A stretch of 64,000 nt of DNA from Saonia flava (GCF_011927795.1 NZ_JAATJJ010000001.1:1140666-1204665); one strand, 5' to 3'; positions 32,462 through 41,595 are shown, numbered from the stretch's first letter. Translations and numbers: made by a program. The notes: a model not told the origin generated them from the sequence alone.

Positions 32462-33977
32462 TACCGTCGTTCATTGAGCTTCCAAAAGCCTCATCTGCAT
32501 TTGGTAAATTTTTGGTGATAAACGGATTCTCATCATTGGCGTTCATCTTGGATTGAAACTCAAAAGGAGAATCAAAGTCCTCTAAATTATCAAATTTACC
32601 TTGATTACCAATAAACTTTAACCTAATGTTCTCTAACCCACCATTCCTGTGTTTGGCTACAATGAACTCCGCCTGCCCTTGTGTTGGAGTACGTTCTTCA
32701 TCATCCCACTCATCAATTTTATAGTACTCTGGTCTATAAATAAATGACACAATATCCGCATCTTGCTCAATAGCTCCAGATTCTCTAAGATCGGAAAGTA
32801 TAGGCCTTTTACTTCCTCCCCTGGTTTCCACAGCTCTGGATAACTGTGACAAAGCTATGACCGGAACGTTGAGCTCTTTGGCCAAGGCTTTTAAGTTTCT
32901 AGAAATTGTAGAAATTTCCTGCTCTCTATTCCCTCCTTTTTGATTGCCGCCAGCAGTCATCAATTGAAGATAATCTATCATTATTATCTTTATATTGTGC
33001 TGCGAAGCCAGCCTTCTTGCTTTTGCCCTAAGGTCAAAAATGGAAAGAGAAGGTGTATCATCTATAAATAAAGGGGCTTTTTCCAAAGATTTCACCTTCA
33101 CATTTAATTGCTCCCATTCATGCTTTTCCAATCTACCAGTACGTAGTTTTTCTGAAGAGAGTCCAGTTTCGGATGAAATTAATCTGGTAATCAATTGTAC
33201 AGATGACATTTCCAAGGAAAAGAACGCTACGGGCATATTGGAATTTACGGCCATATTCCTAGCCATTGACAATGTCAAAGCGGTTTTACCCATACCAGGA
33301 CGTGCTGCCACAATAATTAAATCACTAGGCTGCCAACCCGATGTAAGTTTGTCCACTTTATCAAAACCTGAAGGAATACCGCTCATCCCCTCCTTGCCTG
33401 CAATTTCCTCAATTCTCTTTTTTGCCTGAATCACCAAATTCTGGGCAGTTTCGGCAGATTTCTTTAAATTTCCCTGACTAACATCGTACAACTTAGATTC
33501 CGCACTATCCAATAAGTCAAAAACATCATTGGAGTCACTATATGCATCTTCAATAATTTCATTGGAAATTTTAATTAAACTCCTTTGAATGAATTTTTGA
33601 AGAATAATTCTAGCATGAAACTCAATATGGGCAGATGAAGCTACTTTTTGAGTGAGTTTTATTAGGTAAAAATCCCCTCCAATAGTTTCCAGATGACCAT
33701 CTTTCCTTAACTGTGAAGAAACGGTTAATAAATCAACCGGTTCCGAACTTTCAAACAATTTAAAGATAGCTTCATAAATATGCCTGTGCGCATCTTTATA
33801 AAAGGCGTCCGGTTGTAGGATATCTATTACTTCATCTACACCTTTCTTATCAATCATCATTGCACCCAGCACAACTTCCTCTAAATCAATTGCTTGAGGT
33901 GGTATTTTACCCCTTTCAAGGTTGATGATGGTGGATTTGTCAATTTTATGACCGATTATAGGATTGGGTTTGTCCAT
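32430..33977 (-). CDS. dnaB: Replicative DNA helicase DnaB
   Basis: The ring helicase that unwinds DNA at the replication fork. 515 residues: N-terminal primase-interaction domain (LEEVVLGAMMIDKKGVDEV), linker, and a RecA-like C-terminal domain with Walker A RPGMGKTALTLS, Walker B IIMIDYLQLM, and the QLSRAVETRGGSKRPILSDLRESGAIEQDAD segment with the arginine finger. No intein or insertion is seen. The acidic tail SSMNDGSDPDDNDIPF resembles the C-terminal tail of SSB proteins, a curious similarity. Its 3' end overlaps the following secreted-protein gene. Confidence 0.99.
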   Translation of the reverse strand: MDKPNPIIGHKIDKSTIINLERGKIPPQAIDLEEVVLGAMMIDKKGVDEVIDILQPDAFYKDAHRHIYEAIFKLFESSEPVDLLTVSSQLRKDGHLETIGGDFYLIKLTQKVASSAHIEFHARIILQKFIQRSLIKISNEIIEDAYSDSNDVFDLLDSAESKLYDVSQGNLKKSAETAQNLVIQAKKRIEEIAGKEGMSGIPSGFDKVDKLTSGWQPSDLIIVAARPGMGKTALTLSMARNMAVNSNMPVAFFSLEMSSVQLITRLISSETGLSSEKLRTGRLEKHEWEQLNVKVKSLEKAPLFIDDTPSLSIFDLRAKARRLASQHNIKIIMIDYLQLMTAGGNQKGGNREQEISTISRNLKALAKELNVPVIALSQLSRAVETRGGSKRPILSDLRESGAIEQDADIVSFIYRPEYYKIDEWDDEERTPTQGQAEFIVAKHRNGGLENIRLKFIGNQGKFDNLEDFDSPFEFQSKMNANDENPFITKNLPNADEAFGSSMNDGSDPDDNDIPF

Positions 33978-34091
33978 GAATACGAATGTATGGAATTAAC
34001 CTTAAGTTAACTTAAACTCAAGAGATTTCAATGTTAACAGTTGGTCAACAAATTAGGTGTTGATAAGTTACAATTTTGTGTTCATAACATA

Positions 34092-34125
34092 AAAAAACCA
34101 CAAATTTTTTTTTGCGGTTTTTATA
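34092..34125 (-). terminator. Intrinsic terminator of accA (minus strand)
   Basis: Arms of about 12 bases (AAAAACC... with ...GGTTTTT) around an A/T-rich loop, followed on the minus strand by seven T. It separates accA from dnaB. Confidence 0.75.
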
Positions 34126-34146
34126 AAACTTTGATTAAAACAGCAC

Positions 34147-35100
34147 TTAACCATTATAAACACCCATATGTGAGTATTTTTCCATTCTGTTTTTAACCAA
34201 CTCTTTTGGTGATAAGTTTTTAAACTCATCATATGTTTTAACTATGGCATCGCTCACTGTCTTAAAAATCTTTTCCCTATTGCTATGCGCACCACCAATT
34301 GGCTCTTTAATTATTTCATCGATAACTTTTAGTTTTTTGCTATCGGTAGCTGTCAACTTTAAAGCCTCGGCCGCTTTTTCTTTGAATTCCCAACTTCTCC
34401 ACAGAATCGAAGAACAGTTTTCTGGGGAGATTACAGAGTACCATGAATTTTCCAACATCAACATTTTGTCACCTACTCCTATACCCAAAGCACCACCAGA
34501 TGCACCTTCACCTATAACAATACAAATTATTGGCACTTTTAATCGTGTCATTTCCAAAATATTTCTGGCAATTGCCTCTCCCTGTCCACGTTCTTCCGCT
34601 TCCAGCCCAGGATAAGCTCCAGGAGTATCAATAAGAGTCACCACAGGTATCCCAAATTTCTCGGCAGATTTCATTAATCTAAGCGCTTTTCTATACCCTT
34701 CTGGGTTTGCCATACCAAAATTTCTGTACTGTCTTGTCTTGGTATTATATCCCTTTTGTTGACCGATGAACATAAAACTTTGATCTCCAATCTTTCCAAG
34801 CCCCCCTACCATGGCCTTATCATCCTTTACATTTCTATCTCCATGAAGCTCTAGCCATGTGTCTCCACAAATAGCATTTATATAATCCATGGTATAAGGT
34901 CTGCTGGGATGTCTGGATAATTGGACCCTCTGCCAAGCGGTAAGGTTTTTATAAATTTCTTTTCTGGTCTCAGTTAATTTCTTGTCTATCTGCTTGCAAG
35001 TTTCTGTAACATCAACATCGCTTTCCTCGCCAATGACCATGCATTTATCTAATTGTTCTTCCAATTCTTTTATAGGAAGTTCAAAATCCAAATACTCCAT
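34147..35100 (-). CDS. accA: Acetyl-CoA carboxylase carboxyltransferase subunit alpha
   Basis: With AccD it transfers the carboxyl group from carboxybiotin to acetyl-CoA to make malonyl-CoA, the first step of fatty-acid synthesis. The 317-residue protein begins [17 protein letters not shown] and shows the crotonase-fold signatures [60 protein letters not shown] and [15 protein letters not shown]. Length normal. Its own promoter (35133-35161) and terminator make it monocistronic; accD is not in the window. Confidence 0.98.
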   Translation of the reverse strand: MEYLDFELPIKELEEQLDKCMVIGEESDVDVTETCKQIDKKLTETRKEIYKNLTAWQRVQLSRHPSRPYTMDYINAICGDTWLELHGDRNVKDDKAMVGGLGKIGDQSFMFIGQQKGYNTKTRQYRNFGMANPEGYRKALRLMKSAEKFGIPVVTLIDTPGAYPGLEAEERGQGEAIARNILEMTRLKVPIICIVIGEGASGGALGIGVGDKMLMLENSWYSVISPENCSSILWRSWEFKEKAAEALKLTATDSKKLKVIDEIIKEPIGGAHSNREKIFKTVSDAIVKTYDEFKNLSPKELVKNRMEKYSHMGVYNG

Positions 35101-35132
35101 GAATGTAAAATTTGTTAGTTAGTTTGAGACGA

Positions 35133-35161
35133 CAAATATAAAATTTTAATAGGTAACCCAA
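35133..35161 (-). promoter_or_regulatory. Promoter of accA
   Basis: Minus-strand TTG (35161-35159), 18 bases, TATATTTG (35140-35133): a full Bacteroidota promoter 32 bases before the start. Confidence 0.75.
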
Positions 35162-35182
35162 CGACAAGACTTTTTTTTTATG

Positions 35183-36265
35183 CTATCGTTTGGCATTATT
35201 AAGAAGATAAAAAGCCAGCGCCCCAAAAATTAAATTAGGAATTATAATTGCCCAAAGAGGTGGAAAACCTGCCTGTTCCGCCAAAGTACCAAAAACCTTA
35301 TCAAAAAATATAAAAATAAATGCCACCCCTATTCCAAAAGCCAAATTTACGCCCATTCCTCCTCTACGCTTTACTGATGAAACAGCAACTGCGATAACAG
35401 TAAGAATAAAAGCAGTAATGGGCAATGCCCAACGCTTATATTTTACCATTACATAAGTATTAATGTTGGATGCCCCTTTTCTCCTTTGATCCTTAATAAA
35501 TTCATTAAGTTCAAAAAGATTCTTCGTTTCTGCAATATAGGACACAGGAGTAAGGTCATTTATTTTAAACTGAAAAAGGGTATCCAATCTTCTTTTGGTT
35601 TGCACTATTTCAGTCTCTTTTAATAATTTTCTTTTACTGTAAGAAGTCAATCGATACAATGTATCTTTGGGAATCCACCTTATATTGGCTGCATTTATTT
35701 TATACTCCAATTGATTCTCCTCGTTAAAATGTTCAAAGGTAAAATTATAGCCAATTTGTCTTGCCGGGTCAAAACTACTTACATAAATAAAATCGTTTTC
35801 GTTTAATTGATTAAAAATATTGCTGGTAACCCTATCTTGTTTACCCTTTTTTAAATATTTATACTGAAACTCATTGAAGCCCTCACTGGCCCTTGGCACC
35901 AAAAACATACCCATAAAAAACATGATGACAGCAATAATTGTTGCTCCTATTAAATAAGGTCTCAAAAATCTTCCATAAGACACCCCTGAACTTAAAATTG
36001 CTACTATCTCTGTATTGCTTGCCAATTTGGAGGTAAAGAAAATAATTGATAAGAAAAGAAAGATAGGAAACAGCAAACTTCCTATGACAATTGTAAAATT
36101 TACATAATAAACAATAATCTCGTTCATTGGAGCTTCATTATCTATCATCTTTCCTATCTGCTCGGCAAGATTGGCCATAATTCCAATAGGGATAAACAAG
36201 AGTAACATTACCCCAAAAGTGAGTAAATAACGCTTTAGTATGTATTTGTCAAGGATTGTGAGCAC
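35183..36265 (-). CDS. LptF/LptG family permease
   Basis: An inner-membrane permease of the YjgP/YjgQ family, part of the ABC machine that extracts lipopolysaccharide and sends it to the outer membrane. 360 residues: three membrane helices at the N-terminus (residues ~15-35, 50-80, 100-120), a periplasmic beta-jellyroll (~140-265), and three C-terminal helices. The N-terminus MLTILDKYILKRYLLTFGVM is typical. Starts directly after the tgt stop; the two genes form an operon. Whether it is the F or the G subunit cannot be decided; the partner is elsewhere. Confidence 0.93.
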   Translation of the reverse strand: MLTILDKYILKRYLLTFGVMLLLFIPIGIMANLAEQIGKMIDNEAPMNEIIVYYVNFTIVIGSLLFPIFLFLSIIFFTSKLASNTEIVAILSSGVSYGRFLRPYLIGATIIAVIMFFMGMFLVPRASEGFNEFQYKYLKKGKQDRVTSNIFNQLNENDFIYVSSFDPARQIGYNFTFEHFNEENQLEYKINAANIRWIPKDTLYRLTSYSKRKLLKETEIVQTKRRLDTLFQFKINDLTPVSYIAETKNLFELNEFIKDQRRKGASNINTYVMVKYKRWALPITAFILTVIAVAVSSVKRRGGMGVNLAFGIGVAFIFIFFDKVFGTLAEQAGFPPLWAIIIPNLIFGALAFYLLNNAKR

Positions 36266-37396
36266 CTATAATCTTTTATCCATTTGTTTTACCATCATAT
36301 TCTTCCATTCATAAAAATCCCCTGCTAAAATATGTTTTCTGGCCTCTCTAACCAACCATAAATAAAAACCTAGATTATGTATGGTCGCTATTTGCTTTCC
36401 CAAATATTCATTAGCTGCAAATAAATGGCGTAAATAGGCCTTAGAATATTCTGTGTCCACAAAAGTAATTCCCATTTCATCAATGGGTGAAAAATCATCC
36501 TCCCATTTTTTGTTCTTTATATTAATAGTACCATGTGCTGTGAACAACATACCATTTCTGGCATTTCGGGTAGGCATTACACAATCGAACATATCAATGC
36601 CCAAGGCTATGTTTTCCAAGATATTAATAGGTGTTCCAACTCCCATTAAATACCTGGGTTTATCTTCTGGAAGAATTTCACATACCACCTCTGTCATGGC
36701 ATACATTTCCTCTGCGGGCTCACCAACTGACAAGCCTCCTATGGCATTGCCCTCTGCCCCTGCATTTGCTATGTACTCAGCCGATTGTCTTCTTAAGTCT
36801 TTATATGTGGAACCCTGTACAATAGGAAAAAAGGATTGAGAGTAATCATATGTATAAGGCGTTTTCTCTAAATGGGAAATACACCTATCTAACCATCTAT
36901 GTGTCATGTGCATGGAACGCTTTGCATAATTATAGTCGCATGGATAGGGAGTACATTCATCAAAGGCCATAATTATATCGGCGCCGATCACACGCTGAAT
37001 TTCCATTACATTTTCTGGCGTAAAAACATGGTAGGAACCATCTATATGGGATTTAAACTTTACTCCTTCTTCTTTAATTTTTCTGTTGGCCGATAGGGAA
37101 TATACTTGATAGCCACCACTATCGGTTAAAATATTTCTATCCCAACCCATAAACTTGTGCAAGCCACCAGCCTGTTCTATTATTTTAGTTTGAGGGCGCA
37201 AATAAAGATGATAAGTATTCCCGAGAATAATATCTGGGTCAATTTCTTCCTTAAGCTCTCTTTGATGCACACCTTTTACAGATGCTACTGTACCAACAGG
37301 CATAAAAATTGGGGTTTCTATTTTACCGTGATCGGTTATAACCTCCCCTGCTCTTGCCTTACTTTTTGGGTCCGTATGATGTAATGTAAACTTCAA
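36266..37396 (-). CDS. tgt: Queuine tRNA-ribosyltransferase Tgt lacking zinc cysteines
   Basis: Exchanges guanine 34 for preQ1 in tRNAs with GUN anticodons, on the way to queuosine. 376 residues, with the TIM-barrel motifs TDSGGYQVYSL (catalytic Asp), MAFDECTPYP and GGLSVGEP, and the RNA-binding DCVMPTRNARNG with the nucleophilic Asp. In E. coli Tgt a CxCxxC...H zinc site follows; here the corresponding stretch reads MGITFVDTEYSKAYLRHL without any cysteine, while the later TIHN histidine remains. This Zn-less form seems usual in Bacteroidota from memory. A -7 box (TATCTTTG, minus, 37414-37421) lies 18 bases upstream. Operon with the LptF/G gene. Confidence 0.97.
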   Translation of the reverse strand: MKFTLHHTDPKSKARAGEVITDHGKIETPIFMPVGTVASVKGVHQRELKEEIDPDIILGNTYHLYLRPQTKIIEQAGGLHKFMGWDRNILTDSGGYQVYSLSANRKIKEEGVKFKSHIDGSYHVFTPENVMEIQRVIGADIIMAFDECTPYPCDYNYAKRSMHMTHRWLDRCISHLEKTPYTYDYSQSFFPIVQGSTYKDLRRQSAEYIANAGAEGNAIGGLSVGEPAEEMYAMTEVVCEILPEDKPRYLMGVGTPINILENIALGIDMFDCVMPTRNARNGMLFTAHGTINIKNKKWEDDFSPIDEMGITFVDTEYSKAYLRHLFAANEYLGKQIATIHNLGFYLWLVREARKHILAGDFYEWKNMMVKQMDKRL

Positions 37397-37413
37397 ATTC
37401 TATTTTAAGTGAG

Positions 37414-37421
37414 CAAAGATA
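37414..37421 (-). promoter_or_regulatory. -7 promoter element of the tgt operon
   Basis: Minus-strand TATCTTTG, exact TAnnTTTG match, 18 bases before the tgt start; no -33 TTG at the proper distance. Confidence 0.5.
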
Positions 37422-37504
37422 ATCAACTCCAACGCATAACTTCCTTAACAAAAAAATAAAGTTCTGTGAATACCTTTAACTTATCCAAAATAGTAGAATT
37501 CATA

Positions 37505-37536
37505 TTTGCTTACCCAAAAGATAGCAACTATTTTTG
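37505..37536 (+). promoter_or_regulatory. Promoter of the split transketolase genes
   Basis: TTTG (37505-37508), 20 bases, TATTTTTG (37529-37536). The first transketolase ATG at 37561 is 24 bases downstream, which rules out the in-frame TTG at 37534 that lies inside the box. Confidence 0.78.
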
Positions 37537-37560
37537 TCCAGAATAAAACTAAAGACTAAA

Positions 37561-38406
37561 ATGCCAAACGTAAGCGAGTTACAAGATATTACCACACAAG
37601 TTAGGAGGGATATTTTAAGAATGGTACACAAGGTGAATTCTGGTCATCCAGGCGGTTCATTAGGTTGTGCTGAGTTCATTGTTTCTTTGTACAATGAAAT
37701 AATGGAATTAAAAGAAGGGTTTGATATGGATGGAATAGGAGAGGATTTATTCTTTCTATCCAATGGGCATATCTCTCCTGTTTTCTATAGTGTATTGGCA
37801 AGAAGAGGTTATTTTCCTGTAAATGAACTAGAGACTTTTAGATTGTTAAACTCCCGTTTACAAGGACACCCAACCACTCATGAAGGATTACCAGGGGTTC
37901 GTATTGCCTCTGGGTCTTTGGGACAAGGAATGTCAGTTGCCATTGGTGCTGCACAGGCAAAAAAGTTAAACAAAGATTCCCATATTATATATAGCTTACA
38001 TGGGGATGGTGAATTACAGGAAGGTCAAAACTGGGAAGCTATTATGTACGCCTCCGCAAAAAAAGTAGATAACTTAATCTCTACAATTGATTATAATGGT
38101 CAGCAGATAGATGGTTCTACAGATGATGTACTTCCCATGGGTGACCTAAAAGCTAAGTTCGAAGCTTTTGGTTGGGATGTTGTGGACATTAAAGAAGGTA
38201 ATGATATTGAAGCCATCCTTACTGGAATGAAAGAGGCCAAAAGCAGAACTGGAAAAGGAAAACCTGTATGTGTGCTTTTATATACAATGATGGGCAATGG
38301 AGTAGACTTCATGATGCATACGCATGCATGGCACGGTAAGGCCCCAAGCGATGAACAATTAGCAGATGCCCTTTCTCAAAACCCAGAAACATTGGGAGAT
38401 TATTAA
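37561..38406 (+). CDS. Transketolase, N-terminal subunit
   Basis: The thiamine-diphosphate-binding half of a transketolase split into two genes; with the next gene it would transfer two-carbon ketol units in the pentose phosphate pathway. 281 residues with HKVNSGHPGGSLGCAEFI, the TPP motif HGDGELQEGQNWEA through IDYNGQQIDG, and a terminal HTHAWHGKAPSDEQLADAL. The start at 37561 (MPNVSELQ) is placed by the promoter. Split transketolases are known in many bacteria and archaea. The partner gene starts 31 bases on. Confidence 0.95.
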   Translation: MPNVSELQDITTQVRRDILRMVHKVNSGHPGGSLGCAEFIVSLYNEIMELKEGFDMDGIGEDLFFLSNGHISPVFYSVLARRGYFPVNELETFRLLNSRLQGHPTTHEGLPGVRIASGSLGQGMSVAIGAAQAKKLNKDSHIIYSLHGDGELQEGQNWEAIMYASAKKVDNLISTIDYNGQQIDGSTDDVLPMGDLKAKFEAFGWDVVDIKEGNDIEAILTGMKEAKSRTGKGKPVCVLLYTMMGNGVDFMMHTHAWHGKAPSDEQLADALSQNPETLGDY

Positions 38407-38437
38407 ACCAATAACTACAGTATTAAGACAACAAAAC

Positions 38438-39391
38438 ATGAAAAAATATATAGATCAAGGTAAGAACGATACTAGAAGTGGTTATGGAGCAGGAATGACT
38501 GAGTTGGGAAGAACAAATCCCAATGTTGTGGCGTTATGTGCCGATTTGGTAGGTTCTCTAAAAATCCAAACATTCATTGATGAAAATCCAGAACGCTTCT
38601 TTCAAGTAGGTATCGCAGAAGCCAATATGATGGGCATTGCAGCGGGATTAACCATTGGAGGAAAAATCCCCTTCACTGGAACTTTTGCCAATTTCTCCAC
38701 AGGAAGGGTATATGATCAAATAAGACAATCAATCGCATATTCTGATAAGAATGTTAAAATATGTGCATCACATGCAGGATTAACTCTTGGAGAAGATGGT
38801 GCTACGCATCAAATATTGGAGGATATAGGATTGATGAAAATGCTACCGGGAATGACCGTTATCAATCCGTGTGATTATAACCAAACCAAAGCTGCCACCA
38901 TTGCCATTGCTGAACATCATGGTCCCGTTTATTTACGTTTTGGAAGACCAAAAGTGGCAAATTTTACGCCCGTTGACCAAAAATTTGAAATTGGAAAAGC
39001 TTTAATGCTCAATGAAGGTACAGATGTTACCATTGTCGCAACTGGACATTTGGTATGGGAAGCATTGATTGCGGCAGAAACTTTAGAGAATCAAGGCATT
39101 TCTGCAGAAGTCATCAATATTCATACAATAAAGCCATTGGATGATGAAGCTATTCTAAAATCTGTTAAAAAAACAGGTTGTATTGTAACTGCTGAAGAAC
39201 ACAATTATTTAGGAGGTTTGGGAGAAAGTGTTGCAAGAGTACTTTCAACACAACATCCTACTCCACAAGAGTTTGTTGCAACAAATGATACCTTTGGTGA
39301 GAGTGGTACTCCTGAGCAATTGATGGAGAAATATGGATTAAACAATAAAGCAATAGTAGAAGCCGTTTTAAGTGTGTTAAAAAGGAAATAG
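38438..39391 (+). CDS. Transketolase, C-terminal subunit
   Basis: The pyrimidine-binding and C-terminal domains of the split transketolase. 317 residues starting MKKYIDQGKNDTRSGYGAGMTELG; the glutamate that activates TPP lies in FQVGIAEANMMGIAAGL, followed by FANFSTGRVYDQIRQSIAYS and the C-terminal domain with EVINIHTIKPLD. I use the ATG at 38438: the longer reading from 38366 would overlap the first gene by 41 bases and adds no conserved residues. Cotranscribed with the N-terminal subunit. Confidence 0.95.
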   Translation: MKKYIDQGKNDTRSGYGAGMTELGRTNPNVVALCADLVGSLKIQTFIDENPERFFQVGIAEANMMGIAAGLTIGGKIPFTGTFANFSTGRVYDQIRQSIAYSDKNVKICASHAGLTLGEDGATHQILEDIGLMKMLPGMTVINPCDYNQTKAATIAIAEHHGPVYLRFGRPKVANFTPVDQKFEIGKALMLNEGTDVTIVATGHLVWEALIAAETLENQGISAEVINIHTIKPLDDEAILKSVKKTGCIVTAEEHNYLGGLGESVARVLSTQHPTPQEFVATNDTFGESGTPEQLMEKYGLNNKAIVEAVLSVLKRK

Positions 39392-39448
39392 TGGTGTCAT
39401 TTTTTTGGTACACTATTACTTTAAATCAAAAAAAAGAACACATTCATT

Positions 39449-40072
39449 ATGAGAAAAACACTTCTAGTGGCGGTATATGCTTTAGTAAGCATAACTGCAT
39501 TTGCACAATCAGGTTCAGGTTTTGGAATTAAAGCCGGCCTCAATTACAATCAAAACGGAGATTTAAGTTTTAGAGATGCTGTATCCTCCTCAAGTGAGGA
39601 CATCATTGCTGGTTCAGATGGTAAAATTGGCTATCACATTGGTTTTTTTGGAAAATTGGATTTTCCAAAAATATACCTCAGACCAGAAATTATTTACACC
39701 AAAACAAAAAGTGATTACAGTTCAAATGGTATCAACAGTGAGTACGATATTTCTAAATTGGATGTCCCTGTACTTTTAGGATACAAAATTGTTGGCCCAT
39801 TAAGTGTCTTTGCTGGCCCAGCTTTCCAGTATACTTTAGATAATGATTTAAAGGATTTACAGGTAGAAGACGTTAAAAATGATTTTTCTGTAGGTCTTCA
39901 TATGGGAGTTGGAGTAAACTTGGGAAATATTGGCGTTGACGTTCGCTATGAACGTGGTTTCTCTGAAAATGAAGCGGATTTTATAGGAGAAAATATTACA
40001 GGTTCTGATATTTCTGGAAGAGTAGATTCCAGACCTTCGCAAATTATATTTGGTTTATCTTTAAAATTATAA
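39449..40072 (+). CDS. Outer membrane beta-barrel protein (PorT-like)
   Basis: A 207-residue protein with signal peptide (residues 1-20, ending AFAQ) and the outer-membrane-barrel family features FGIKAGLNYNQNGD at the start, LDVPVLLGYKIVGPLSVFAGPAFQY in the middle, and the terminal strand PSQIIFGLSLKL. Eight or so beta strands are expected. These proteins are abundant in Bacteroidota with mostly unknown roles. It sits 57 bases after the transketolase gene and is closed by a terminator. Confidence 0.92.
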   Translation: MRKTLLVAVYALVSITAFAQSGSGFGIKAGLNYNQNGDLSFRDAVSSSSEDIIAGSDGKIGYHIGFFGKLDFPKIYLRPEIIYTKTKSDYSSNGINSEYDISKLDVPVLLGYKIVGPLSVFAGPAFQYTLDNDLKDLQVEDVKNDFSVGLHMGVGVNLGNIGVDVRYERGFSENEADFIGENITGSDISGRVDSRPSQIIFGLSLKL

Positions 40073-40095
40073 AAAAACAATACTAAAATCAATAT

Positions 40096-40134
40096 TAAAA
40101 AAGCTGCAAATAAATGAATTTGCAGCTTTTTTAA
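40096..40134. terminator. Bidirectional intrinsic terminator
   Basis: A 15-base, nearly perfect stem (AAAAAAGCTGCAAAT with ATTTGCAGCTTTTTT) around a short loop; A run on one side and T run on the other allow use by the beta-barrel gene (+) and by the FKBP gene (-). Confidence 0.92.
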
Positions 40135-40155
40135 TTAATCTTCTCTAGGTATTAG

Positions 40156-41124
40156 TTAGTTATCTGGGTCCAAATAATCTGGAGTTCCATCTCCATCAGA
40201 GTCTGGATAAGGAATTACGATATTTCCATTGTCGTCAGAAATTTCCTCTCTTGTGAGGATTCCATCATTATCATCATCTGAATCCACAAAATTTGAAAAT
40301 GCCGGTGAAAAAGCATCCTCCTCTTCATCCCTGTCTGTATTATCATTGTATAAATAACCATCCATATTCAAGTCTTCCAAAATAGAGGGAATTCCATCAT
40401 TATCATGATCTGTATCTATGGTATGGGTAAACATATCAACTTTAAAAATCAAAGGGCTATATGCAGGAATATTAGTTTGAGAATTGCTAAAATAACCTAA
40501 ACCAGAAGGAAATATCATCAATCCAACCCCATAACCATCAACCGTAAATGTTCCATCATTGTTAACAATGACTTCACCACCTGATTTAAAATTAACCGAC
40601 CCTTCAGAAAAACCTCGAGCCCCTGTTCCCTGAATGGCACCTAAATCAAACCAAAGAGCTGTATTAAAGGCTCCATCAAAAACAGTCCCATTTAACAAAG
40701 AGCCCTCGTACCTAACCAAAGTAGAATCGGCAACAGTAGGATTTGTGCCCTCACCCTCCCTAACGGAAAGAAAGTATAATTTATGCTGTACTTTATCCTC
40801 CTCTTCCAAGCCAGAAAAAGCATCCGATGAAACATTAATAATAATAGATTCCATTTGATCAATCAAAGGCGTTTTTCCACTATTGGAACCTGCAATAGTA
40901 TCCAATTTTATTTTATAATTAAAATCAGCTGGAGGACTATTAAACTCCTCATAATTATAAAAGTGGGTTTTTAAAAAATCTTGAATTTCTTCCTCATTTT
41001 CTGCAGCTACCTCACTTAATAACCTTGGAGGAATAACTTCTATGTCCGACCCATCATCCTTTTTACAGGACCCAACAACTGTTCCAAGTATAATTAATAA
41101 ATAAAATAATTGTTTCGTTTTCAT
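40156..41124 (-). CDS. FKBP-type peptidyl-prolyl isomerase lipoprotein with calcium-repeat tail
   Basis: A 322-residue lipoprotein; the signal peptide MKTKQLFYLLIILGTVVGSC ends in a lipobox, which sets the ATG at 41124. Residues ~125-245 form an FKBP domain (TLVRYEGSLLNGTVFDGAF, LMIFPSGLGYFSNS, SPLIFKVDMF). The tail from ~250 is rich in Asp: DTDHDNDGIPSILEDLN, DSDDDNDGILTREE and DSDGDGTPDYLDPDN are thrombospondin type 3-like calcium-binding repeats. It presumably helps folding of envelope or surface proteins. FKBP lipoproteins such as GldI occur in gliding flavobacteria, but this one is longer. Divergent from the S4 protein gene. Confidence 0.92.
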   Translation of the reverse strand: MKTKQLFYLLIILGTVVGSCKKDDGSDIEVIPPRLLSEVAAENEEEIQDFLKTHFYNYEEFNSPPADFNYKIKLDTIAGSNSGKTPLIDQMESIIINVSSDAFSGLEEEDKVQHKLYFLSVREGEGTNPTVADSTLVRYEGSLLNGTVFDGAFNTALWFDLGAIQGTGARGFSEGSVNFKSGGEVIVNNDGTFTVDGYGVGLMIFPSGLGYFSNSQTNIPAYSPLIFKVDMFTHTIDTDHDNDGIPSILEDLNMDGYLYNDNTDRDEEEDAFSPAFSNFVDSDDDNDGILTREEISDDNGNIVIPYPDSDGDGTPDYLDPDN

Positions 41125-41163
41125 GCATTTTCTTTTACAAGGGCGCAAGATACAATTTTCCCC

Positions 41164-41171
41164 TATTTTTG
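41164..41171 (+). promoter_or_regulatory. -7 promoter element of the S4-domain gene
   Basis: TATTTTTG, perfect -7 box, 32 bases before the ATG at 41204; supports that start over the in-frame ATG at 41123, which lies upstream of the box. Confidence 0.6.
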
Positions 41172-41203
41172 TAGAAGACCTTAACAAAGATTTTGATTTA
41201 TAC

Positions 41204-41575
41204 ATGCGCATAGACAAATACTTATGGAGTACCCGTTATTTTAAAACCCGAAACATAGGTTCGGTAGCTTGTAAAAAGGGTCATGTAAAAATAAATGGAC
41301 AAGTGGTCAAACCTTCAAGAGAGGTATATCCCATGGACAAAATCATTGTTAGAAAAAATCAAATAAATTATGAGCTAACCGTTTTGGACATCCCAGAAAA
41401 CAGGGTAGGTGCCAAATTGGTGGATATATATAGAAAAGATACCACTCCAAAAGAAGCTTTCGAACATAATGAACTTTTAAGGTATTCCAAAAACTACTAC
41501 AGAAAAAAAGGAACTGGTAGACCTACCAAGAAGGATCGTAGAGATATTGATGACTATACAGATGAATCAGAATAA
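41204..41575 (+). CDS. S4 RNA-binding domain protein (Hsp15-like)
   Basis: A 123-residue protein with an S4 RNA-binding domain: MRIDKYLWSTRYFKTRNIGSVACKKGHVKINGQVVKPSREV, as in Hsp15 (HslR), which recycles stalled 50S subunits carrying nascent chain tRNA. The C-terminal third is basic and low-complexity (YRKKGTGRPTKKDRRDIDDYTDE). The start is fixed by homology and by the -7 box at 41164-41171. Confidence 0.93.
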   Translation: MRIDKYLWSTRYFKTRNIGSVACKKGHVKINGQVVKPSREVYPMDKIIVRKNQINYELTVLDIPENRVGAKLVDIYRKDTTPKEAFEHNELLRYSKNYYRKKGTGRPTKKDRRDIDDYTDESE

Positions 41576-41587
41576 CAACGGTTTCTT

Positions 41588-41595
41588 TATCTTTG
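41588..41595 (+). promoter_or_regulatory. -7 promoter element of the phosphoribosyltransferase gene
   Basis: TATCTTTG, exact TAnnTTTG, 19 bases before the ATG at 41615, immediately after the S4 gene stop. No -33 TTG at proper spacing. Confidence 0.5.
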
